Source of the DNA: Ectopseudomonas chengduensis
GTDB taxonomy: Bacteria > Pseudomonadota > Gammaproteobacteria > Pseudomonadales > Pseudomonadaceae
Reading direction: 5' to 3'
Assembly: GCF_015712065.1 (NCBI RefSeq)
Contig: NZ_JACFYZ010000022.1
Span: forward strand, 1-35,678
DNA: 35,678 nucleotides
This document shows, piece by piece, positions 7,793 to 13,963 of the stretch. Position numbers and translations under genes: made by a program. Numbering within the stretch: the stretch's first letter is position 1; each line of letters starts with the position of its first letter. A model generated the notes under the pieces. It worked only from the letters and a program-made list of their open reading frames with translations, was not told where the DNA came from and ran no database searches.

Positions 7793-8761
7793 ATGTTCAC
7801 TCCGAATTCCATTCCCTATCAGCGACAACCTGGCTTTCAGCGCACTTACCGCCAAGGCCGCTTGACCCTGGGTCTTTTCTTTCCCCTCGAAGCCTTTGCC
7901 GGTGATACGCCGAGCATGCTCGACCAGGTGAGCCTGGCTCAACGTGCCGACAAGCTGGGTTTCTCTGCCCTCTGGTTTCGCGACGTGCCGTTACGCGACC
8001 CCAGCTTCGGTGATTCGGGTCAGGTCTTCGACCCCTGGGTCTACCTGGGTTTTATGGCGGCACACACACACTCGATTGCGCTGGGTACCGCCTCGATCAT
8101 CCTGCCAATCCGCAATCCCCTGCACACCGCCAAGGCCGCTACCAGTGTCGATCAGCTCAGCGGTGGCCGCCTGTTACTCGGTGTGGCTTCCGGTGACCGG
8201 CCGGTGGAGTTTCCCGCATTCGGTGTCGACCCGGAGCGACGCGACAGCCTGTTCCGCGAATACCTCGAGGTATTTCGCGAGGCTCAGCGCAGCAGTTTCA
8301 TGCCTTTGACCTGGTCCGGCGGGACGCTTGAGGGCGCGGATCTGATTCCCAAGCCGACCACGGCGGAAATTCCTTTCTTTGTCACCGGCCATAGCCGCCA
8401 GACACTGGAATGGATTGCCCGCTACAGTCATGGCTGGATCAGTTATCCACGCGCCCCGAAGACGCAGCAGCTGATTGTCGATAACTGGCGCACTGCGGTT
8501 CGTGCCGAATGTGGTGAGCTGTTCAAACCCTTCACCCAGTCGCTATACATCGACCTGACCGATAACCCGCAGACACCACCACGACCGATCCACCTGGGCT
8601 ATCAATTAGGGCGATATCACCTGATCTCGTTGCTGGAAAGCTTGCAGGAGATCGGGGTTAATCATGTGATCGTCAATCTGAAATACGGCCAGCGCCCCGC
8701 GGGCGAGGTTATCGAAGAGCTCGGTCAGTTCGTGCTACCCAACTTCGTCCTGTCGACATGA
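7793..8761 (+). CDS. Luciferase-like (LLM class) flavin-dependent oxidoreductase
   Basis: A 322-residue TIM-barrel protein of the bacterial luciferase-like family. Diagnostic stretches are LTLGLFFPLE near the N-terminus, AQRADKLGFSALWFRDVP, LGTASIILPIRNPLHTAKAA and QLSGGRLLLGVASGDRPVEF. The shape agrees with the subfamily of small luciferase-type oxidoreductases (TIGR03571-like). Such enzymes use reduced flavin, sometimes F420, to oxidise small organic substrates. The substrate here cannot be inferred. The ATG at 7793 has a strong GTAGGAGGG site seven or eight bases upstream. The gene stands alone: 220 bp separate it from the Kef gene and it is not clearly part of either the heat-resistance locus or the secretion cluster. 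Confidence 0.85.
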   Translation: MFTPNSIPYQRQPGFQRTYRQGRLTLGLFFPLEAFAGDTPSMLDQVSLAQRADKLGFSALWFRDVPLRDPSFGDSGQVFDPWVYLGFMAAHTHSIALGTASIILPIRNPLHTAKAATSVDQLSGGRLLLGVASGDRPVEFPAFGVDPERRDSLFREYLEVFREAQRSSFMPLTWSGGTLEGADLIPKPTTAEIPFFVTGHSRQTLEWIARYSHGWISYPRAPKTQQLIVDNWRTAVRAECGELFKPFTQSLYIDLTDNPQTPPRPIHLGYQLGRYHLISLLESLQEIGVNHVIVNLKYGQRPAGEVIEELGQFVLPNFVLST

Positions 8762-8907
8762 AGCGGCATGGTGCTGGATAGCTACGACACGCACTTTCTA
8801 TCCGCTCACCGAGCCTTTTCTGGAATTGACTGGGATGATGGGTTAATGACTATGTACCTCTGCTGTTCAATAAAAAGAACCAAAAGCGAGACCAGCTATA
8901 GCGTGCA

Positions 8908-9012
8908 ATGCTGAACTCGCGAAAGGCCTGGTGGATGTTCGTCGTTCCGGTCGGACTTATCGGGGCGATTTATTTTTACTTAAATCAGTTGCATACAATG
9001 ATCCTCGGCTAA
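8908..9012 (+). CDS. Candidate 34-residue single-span membrane protein
   Basis: A short frame begins at ATG 8908, right after an in-frame TAG (8899-8901), and ends at TAA 9010-9012. The peptide starts MLNSRKAWW, continues as one hydrophobic span (MFVVPVGLIGAIYFYL) and ends NQLHTMILG. The positive N-terminus followed by a Trp-flanked helix is typical of real small membrane proteins. There is no strong ribosome binding site, and conservation is unknown. It lies 38 bp before the PAAR-like gene, in what would otherwise be its upstream region. Confidence 0.33.
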   Translation: MLNSRKAWWMFVVPVGLIGAIYFYLNQLHTMILG

Positions 9013-9050
9013 CCTGATAAACCAACCTGCAGCAACGAGTAGGATCTTCA

Positions 9051-9446
9051 ATGGGCTGTCCACAAGTATGCAGTGGCGCCACACTGCAGTGCAGTTTTGG
9101 TGTCGCCCCTAGCATGTTGAGCGTGTTGCCGCAGAACCGCACGCTCACGGCGGGTATGCCTGCAGCGAACATCATGGATCACATCCCGCTGGTGAATATC
9201 CTGCCTTTCGGCATGTGCCAGAGCCTTGCCAACCCCATGGTCGCTGCCGCAACTGCAGCAGCCTTGGGTGTGTTGACGCCCATGCCTTGTGTACCGGCAA
9301 CCGCGACACCTTGGATCCCGGGCGGACCAACGACCATGTTGCTTGGCAACATGCCGTCGCTCGATTCCAACAGCACCCTGATGTGCAATTGGGCTGGTGT
9401 GATCAAGATCGCCATGCCCGGCCAGGTGCAAATGCTGATTCCCTGA
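9051..9446 (+). CDS. PAAR-like protein (DUF4280)
   Basis: This 131-residue protein matches the PAAR-like DUF4280 family. The N-terminal CxGAxxxCSFG pattern is followed by a proline and glycine-rich body with the repeated motif MPAANIMDHIPLVNILPFGMC and a later MCNWAGVIKI. PAAR proteins cap the VgrG spike of type VI systems and often recruit effectors, and the cysteines at 3, 7 and 14 and later positions could bind metal. The start ATG at 9051 has AGGA about seven bases upstream. It is transcribed toward the vgrG operon. Its TGA abuts the stop of the MORN gene on the other strand, the two forming the palindrome TGATCA, so the convergent genes have no spacer. Confidence 0.82.
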   Translation: MGCPQVCSGATLQCSFGVAPSMLSVLPQNRTLTAGMPAANIMDHIPLVNILPFGMCQSLANPMVAAATAAALGVLTPMPCVPATATPWIPGGPTTMLLGNMPSLDSNSTLMCNWAGVIKIAMPGQVQMLIP

Positions 9447-9989
9447 TCAGGCCTCGCCCGACTCCTGCCAGCGCCGCCACCACCAGCGCAGCCTAGAGAT
9501 AGGTTTGCCTTCGGCGTCCAGCGGGCGGCCGTCTTCCGCGAAGCTCTGGCCTTCGTCCAGCGGCTTGCCGTTGAGGTAGCGACTGCGATGGGCCACCTGG
9601 CCTCTGCTATGGAAGCGTTGGTAGAGGCCATCACGTACCCCATCGCGATATACCTCCAGCTCGGCCAGGCTGCCATCCGGGTAGTAGCTGCTGGCCTCGC
9701 CGTGCATCAAGCCTTGGCGATAGGCGACCTTGCGCTGCAGCCAGCCTTCGGCGGCGAAGTACTGAGCCACGCCATGCAGGCGTCCGTCGGCGTAGGGCAG
9801 TTGTGCCGACACCTGGCCGTTGGGGTGGTAGAGGATGCTGGGGCCGTGCAGCACGCCGTTGGCATAGAGGAGCTGGGCCTGCGGGCGACCGGCTTCCTGG
9901 ATGCGCACCGGGCCATCGAGGGCGCCGCCCTGCAGCTTGCCCTGGAGGCGGCTGTCGCCACGGGTGAGGTCGAGATTGCCGTTGGTCAT
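9447..9989 (-). CDS. MORN-repeat (YwqK-like) protein linked to VgrG
   Basis: The 180-residue product is built of MORN_2-type repeats: units such as LYANGVLHGPSILYHPNG, LPYADGRLHGVAQYF, VAYRQGLMHGEASSYYPDG and VYRDGVRDGLYQRF recur roughly every 22 residues from about 38 to 150. Proteins of this kind are annotated as YwqK-family antitoxins. In type VI clusters they lie near vgrG and effector genes, where an immunity or adaptor role is possible but unproven. No signal peptide is visible, so it is probably cytoplasmic. It starts 7 bp after the vgrG stop and is the last gene of the minus-strand operon. Confidence 0.75.
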   Translation of the reverse strand: MTNGNLDLTRGDSRLQGKLQGGALDGPVRIQEAGRPQAQLLYANGVLHGPSILYHPNGQVSAQLPYADGRLHGVAQYFAAEGWLQRKVAYRQGLMHGEASSYYPDGSLAELEVYRDGVRDGLYQRFHSRGQVAHRSRYLNGKPLDEGQSFAEDGRPLDAEGKPISRLRWWWRRWQESGEA

Positions 9990-9996
9990 GGGCGCC

Positions 9997-12003
9997 TCAG
10001 TTGACCTTCACCAGGCCACCCTTGATGGTCAGCATTCCGCCACCGTCCACGGTCTGTTCTGCCGCGGCCTTGTTGGTGAGGCTGACACCGGCGTCGTTGG
10101 TCAGGGTGGTGCCGGCCTTGTTGTCCAGGGACGTGCCGGCCTGATTGGTGAGCGAGGTGCCGGCCTTGTCGGTGAGGGCCATGCCGGCCTGGGTGGTGAG
10201 GTTCTGGTCGCTCTTGGCGGTGAGGTCGCCGCTGCTCTGCAGGGTGAGTGTGCCGGTCACCTTGATGGTGAGGTTGCCGTCCACGGTCAGCTCGTAGTTG
10301 CCGCTGACGGTGTGACTATAGTTGCCGCCGGTGCTGTGGGTCTGGTCGGCGCCGATCTTTACCGTGCGGCTGTCCTTAACATCCAGGGTGTCGCTGCCGG
10401 TCTGTATGGTTACCGTGCGCTTGCCTTTCTCCAGGGTGATGGTCTCGTCGCCTTCCTTCACCGTGCGGGTGCGGGCGTTCTGCACCGTGAGGGTTTCATC
10501 GTGGCCGATGGTTGCGGTGCTGTCGTTGAGCACGTTGACCTTCATGTCCTTCTGCGCCTGGAGGAAGACTTCCTCGGCGTCCTTCTTGTCCTCGAAGCGC
10601 AGCTCGTTGAAGCCACCACCGCCCTTGGAGGAATTGGTCTTGATGCCGGATTGGGTCTGGTTGTCCGGTAGGGCGTAGGGCAGGGTGTTGTCGCCGTTAT
10701 AGACGCAGCCGGTGACCAGCGGGCGATCCGGGTCGCCGTCGATGAAGGTGACGATCACCTCCTGGCCGATGCGTGGGATGAACTGCATGCCGAAGCCCTT
10801 GCCGCTCCAGGGCAGCACCACGCGCACCCAGCAGGATGAGGTTTCGTCGTTCTTGCCGTCGCGATCCCAGGGGAACTGGATCTTGATGCGGCCGTACTGG
10901 TCGGTCCAGATCTCCTCGCCGGATTTGCCCACCACTTGCGCGGTCTGGGTGTGCATGCGCGGTTTGGGCGTGAGCCGGGGTGGGCGGTAGGCGGTGGCCT
11001 TGGGGATGGCCTCGAAACGGTTGCGGTAGTGCTCGTGGCTGGCGTCATGGGTGACCGAGGCCACCACCCAGTCGATGTTGAGGCTGGCGTCGTCATGCCC
11101 GGTGAGGGTGAACCAGTGGCCGGGCACCAGCCAGCGGCAGTCGCTCTCGCCGATCAGGCGCTTCTCCTGGCTGCGCAGCCCGTCCACGCGCTGCTTGGTC
11201 AACGCATCGCCCCGCGCCTTGGCGATATAGCCGCCCGGGTGGTCATACATCGACAACGACCCGGCCACCGCCTCGGCCTGGCTGTAGAGCGAGGTAGTGG
11301 GGGTGGTGAAGGCGTAGTCCGTGGCGCTGTACACCCCGCTCACTGCCTGCACGCTGTACTGCGCCGAGCGGATGCCATGCAGCTCACGCACGCCGATGCC
11401 CTGGCCCAGGTAGGGCACCTTCGGCCCGTTGGGGATCTGCACGAAGGCATCGCTGCTGTCGCCCAGCACCAGCGTGTGCTTGCCAGCCTCGTGGGTGAAG
11501 AACCAGAAGATGCCTTCCTCCTCCAGCAAGCGCGAGACGAAGGCGAAATCCGTCTCCCCATACTGCACGCAATACTCGCGCGGCTCGTAGCTGCCGGAGA
11601 GCGACAGCTTGAAGTCGGTAAAGCCGTGGACTTTGAAGATGGTGGTAACGATGTCGCTGGTTGAGAGGTTCTGGAACACCCGGTTATTGCTCGCTAACGT
11701 CAGCCACCAGAGCCAGGGGCGCAGCACCACCTGGTAGCGGTCGGCCGTGGCATCGGCGGGGAGCTGGCGAATCTCCGCGACCAGGGCGTCTAGCGGGCGC
11801 TGGTTGGCGTCGTTGTGGAGGATGAGGGTGACGTGGGTAGCGATGGCGTCGGGGAGGGTGAGGGCGGTGGCGCTATTGCCGAGCAGGACTAGCTCGTCGA
11901 GTTGCCCCAGTGTTTCACGCCCGGATGCAGCTTCGGGGTAGAGAGCCGTTAGACTGCCTGCCGTAAGTGAAAGGCTGGAGTTGGTGTTCGTTGCTCGATC
12001 CAT
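9997..12003 (-). CDS. vgrG: Type VI secretion spike protein VgrG (TssI)
   Basis: A 668-residue VgrG. The gp27-like part covers about residues 10-350 (QNLSTSDIVTTIF, EPREYCVQYGETDFAFVSRLLEEEGIFWFF). The gp5-like OB-fold part follows, with TDQYGRIKIQFPWDRDGK, SCWVRVVLPWSGKGFGMQFIPRIGQEVIVTF and DPDRPLVTGCVYN. The C-terminal beta-helix needle is long and ends in five 8-residue repeats of the type AGTSLTNQ. No extra effector domain is fused at the end, so cargo is expected to be carried by separate proteins. It is 23 bp from the preceding 206-residue gene and 7 bp from the MORN gene, which indicates one operon. Confidence 0.95.
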   Translation of the reverse strand: MDRATNTNSSLSLTAGSLTALYPEAASGRETLGQLDELVLLGNSATALTLPDAIATHVTLILHNDANQRPLDALVAEIRQLPADATADRYQVVLRPWLWWLTLASNNRVFQNLSTSDIVTTIFKVHGFTDFKLSLSGSYEPREYCVQYGETDFAFVSRLLEEEGIFWFFTHEAGKHTLVLGDSSDAFVQIPNGPKVPYLGQGIGVRELHGIRSAQYSVQAVSGVYSATDYAFTTPTTSLYSQAEAVAGSLSMYDHPGGYIAKARGDALTKQRVDGLRSQEKRLIGESDCRWLVPGHWFTLTGHDDASLNIDWVVASVTHDASHEHYRNRFEAIPKATAYRPPRLTPKPRMHTQTAQVVGKSGEEIWTDQYGRIKIQFPWDRDGKNDETSSCWVRVVLPWSGKGFGMQFIPRIGQEVIVTFIDGDPDRPLVTGCVYNGDNTLPYALPDNQTQSGIKTNSSKGGGGFNELRFEDKKDAEEVFLQAQKDMKVNVLNDSTATIGHDETLTVQNARTRTVKEGDETITLEKGKRTVTIQTGSDTLDVKDSRTVKIGADQTHSTGGNYSHTVSGNYELTVDGNLTIKVTGTLTLQSSGDLTAKSDQNLTTQAGMALTDKAGTSLTNQAGTSLDNKAGTTLTNDAGVSLTNKAAAEQTVDGGGMLTIKGGLVKVN
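10069..10190 (-). repeat. 24-bp imperfect tandem repeats in the vgrG 3' end
   Basis: About five 24-bp units encode the eight-residue series AGMALTDK, AGTSLTNQ, AGTSLDNK, AGTTLTND, AGVSLTNK. They fit the beta-helix of the VgrG needle, where one 8-residue step per strand is common. The DNA periodicity makes this a spot where the needle could lengthen or shorten by slippage. Confidence 0.7.
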
Positions 12004-12026
12004 CGCGTGTCCTGTCGTCCTTGTGG

Positions 12027-12647
12027 TCAGTAAAGATGGGGGTTGCCGTTTCTCGCGCCGTTGCAGGGCGGGCAGAGAGGCCGGACATTAGTTATGTCGT
12101 TTCGCATGAGTTCGATCAGGTCGTAGCTTACGGTTTGGGCATTCAGACCCGTCGCCTGTGGAAAGGTCACAAGTACGGTACGGTTCAGCGGCGTGTAGAC
12201 GTAGTTTGCTGTGATTACACTGGGCCCTTGGTGAGGAATGATCTGGATCGTACCCTGGTCGCATACCTTCCAGATCGAAGTCAGAGCATCCCTACCCAGT
12301 ACGCCTGTGGTGGGAACGAAGCCTCCCTGGTACTGGTTGCCGACGAGTGTCTGGGTAAAGGAGCCGAGGCGATGGGCGAAGTTGGACTGCAGGGTGGCCT
12401 GGGTGATGCGGTGATCCATCTGGGCGCAGTCTAGGGGCAATACCCGCCCACCACACTGGCCTTCGCACTTGAAGGCATCGAAGTTGAAATTGGATTCGAA
12501 CGTGCGCTGACCTGCGAAGGTTGAAATGGCTACACCGTGGGTACCCATCAGATTGCAGATGGCTGACCAATTGTTGCGCATCATCGTCTGGGTGTTGTCC
12601 CAGCTCAGCCCCCCATTGGGGCCAACAAAAACGATCATCGGAATCAT
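12027..12647 (-). CDS. Unrecognised 206-residue protein upstream of vgrG
   Basis: I do not recognise this protein. The ATG at 12647 is preferred because GGAG lies about nine bases upstream; a longer reading from 12704 would add 19 residues without such a site. The N-terminus MIPMIVFVGPNGG is not a classic signal peptide. Cysteines are notable: one in WSAICNLMG, a CEGQCGG pair, LDCAQMDH, WKVCDQG and a C-terminal CPPC, which could form a metal site or disulfides. The reading ends in a Asn/Gly-rich tail. It lies 23 bp upstream of vgrG and downstream of the deaminase-fold gene, so an effector, adaptor or immunity function with this VgrG is plausible. None can be chosen from sequence alone. Confidence 0.7.
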   Translation of the reverse strand: MIPMIVFVGPNGGLSWDNTQTMMRNNWSAICNLMGTHGVAISTFAGQRTFESNFNFDAFKCEGQCGGRVLPLDCAQMDHRITQATLQSNFAHRLGSFTQTLVGNQYQGGFVPTTGVLGRDALTSIWKVCDQGTIQIIPHQGPSVITANYVYTPLNRTVLVTFPQATGLNAQTVSYDLIELMRNDITNVRPLCPPCNGARNGNPHLY

Positions 12648-12958
12648 TGAGCGGGCTCCGTTTTTAAAGTTTGTCGTCAGGCATCGATCAATCTGACGAC
12701 ACATGGCTTTGTGGCTGCATACATTTCTAACTACGGCTGAACCTATGGTGCTTTCGGTCTGCGAGGTTCAGGTTGATGCTGTACTGACTGAGTAACATAC
12801 ACCATGATCCCATGTTGGGCACTTTCAATTCCTTGGGGAGACTCGGGGACATGTCGTAATAGCCGATAGCCAAAGGGGATTTATTTATTCTTGGCAAGCG
12901 CGCTAGTAAATGAATTCGCCCCTTTTCTTTTGGCTTCTTTTAACTTGGTCTTGATGTG
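12648..12958. other. Spacer between deaminase gene and 206-residue gene
   Basis: About 310 bp with no established gene. It contains a 9-bp perfect inverted repeat at 12672-12680 and 12693-12701 (TGTCGTCAG / CTGACGACA, 12-base loop), with no T-run on the expected side for a minus-strand terminator. A minus-strand 41-residue frame occupies 12727-12852. Base composition changes gradually from AT-rich next to the deaminase gene to more GC-rich toward vgrG, which suggests a boundary of transferred DNA inside this spacer. Confidence 0.5.
12727..12852 (-). CDS. Candidate short ORF or gene remnant next to the deaminase
   Basis: On the minus strand, ATG at 12852 opens a 41-residue frame ending at TAG (12729-12727). 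The frame is also open upstream with a protein-like lead (SPLAIGYYD), so an upstream TTG could be the start. Composition (LPKELKVPNMGSWCMLLSQY) looks coding rather than random. There is no good ribosome binding site. An immunity gene is expected beside a toxin gene, so this might be a small or truncated immunity gene, but it may be chance. Confidence 0.25.
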   Translation of the reverse strand: MSPSLPKELKVPNMGSWCMLLSQYSINLNLADRKHHRFSRS

Positions 12959-13936
12959 TTAGTCGCACAGGTCGAAACCAATAGCGTTGCATACTAGCTC
13001 TAAGCTGAATTTCTCTTCTTTTACGAGACTGTAAAGGTAGGGGCTTAGAAAGTCTTCCATATTTGATATTGCATAAAGATAGTCGCCGTCTGATAGTTGC
13101 AGGAAATCTTTCTGGATGGCTGCTTTGGCTTTTTTTACATGAAGCTCTTTTGTGTTCATTTCAATTAGCCTTTTTTGAAGATGTTGCTTTGAGTCCTCTT
13201 GCATTTGGAGTATCTGTTTTCTAAATGCGTCGCTTAGTAGTTCTATATTGCTTTTTTCTTTTTCCTCAACGGCGTCATCCTCATCGATGGTCATAAGGAA
13301 AGAGCTTTTAAGATGTTGTGTCATGTATTTCATTTCGTGTGTCTGTCCAAGCTTTGTCTTTTTTTGGAATCCTTTTTCTTTTGCTAGAACGTCCCACATT
13401 TTTACCGCAACACCGGTGCTGGCAAGAGACAGTAGTGCAAATGAATTCACTATTGGCCCCTGGTCCCCAGAGTAAAGCCTAAGTATTTTTAGGCGCAGAT
13501 TTACATTGTAGTGCTGTATGAATTTTATTAATTTTTTAGAGCATTGGTCGCAGGGGGATTTCGTTATTTTTAGTGTTATGACAATTGGCTTTCCTTGAAG
13601 GTCTTGAAGAGCTCTTATTTGCTTCATTATAGGTTCGTCCCAGAGCTCCTCCCAAGTTGCCATGAAGTAGTCTTCGCTGTGGTCGCCTATGATTGTTTCT
13701 TCGCCAATTTTATATTTCTTTGGCTCTCCCGTGTTGTTACAGAATCGGCCAAAAATTATCCCGCAAACCTTTGCAAGAACAACGGTTGCGTATTCTGAAT
13801 TGAGGGTAAAAGGATTGTTTCCGCCACCAATGTCTATTGGGTCAAAGATGTAGTTTCCACTGACTATAGGCTTGTCCTTGCTGATGCAACTTTCCACCTT
13901 GCTTGTGAAATAAGTTCCATACTTTCCTCTAGGCAT
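12959..13936 (-). CDS. Deaminase-fold protein, candidate type VI effector
   Basis: The 325-residue protein carries the zinc-dependent nucleic-acid deaminase signature: H86-S-E88 (in DHSEDYFMATWEEL), then S-P-C129-D-Q-C132. The lead-in strand (KPIVITLKITKSPC) and the following helix and strand (KKLIKFIQHY, NLRLKILRLYS) resemble AID/APOBEC enzymes in layout. In this superfamily, His and the two Cys bind zinc and Glu is the proton shuttle. The C-terminal ~110 residues are charged and helical. No signal peptide, PAAR or Rhs part is fused. The gene is clearly AT-rich against its GC-rich neighbours, suggesting recent acquisition. The ATG at 13936 has AGGA about nine bases upstream, only 27 bp after the clpV stop. 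Position between clpV and vgrG suggests an effector. It may belong to the Pput_2613-like toxin deaminases, which I cannot verify. Confidence 0.7.
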   Translation of the reverse strand: MPRGKYGTYFTSKVESCISKDKPIVSGNYIFDPIDIGGGNNPFTLNSEYATVVLAKVCGIIFGRFCNNTGEPKKYKIGEETIIGDHSEDYFMATWEELWDEPIMKQIRALQDLQGKPIVITLKITKSPCDQCSKKLIKFIQHYNVNLRLKILRLYSGDQGPIVNSFALLSLASTGVAVKMWDVLAKEKGFQKKTKLGQTHEMKYMTQHLKSSFLMTIDEDDAVEEKEKSNIELLSDAFRKQILQMQEDSKQHLQKRLIEMNTKELHVKKAKAAIQKDFLQLSDGDYLYAISNMEDFLSPYLYSLVKEEKFSLELVCNAIGFDLCD

Positions 13937-13963
13937 ATTTCGCTGTCCTTATGACCTTAGCTA

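Noticed and set aside
9901..10671. 256-codon plus-strand frame opposite the vgrG 3' end
   Set aside because: It is a shadow of the repetitive beta-helix coding region; the Gly/Val/Ala-rich product has no independent support.
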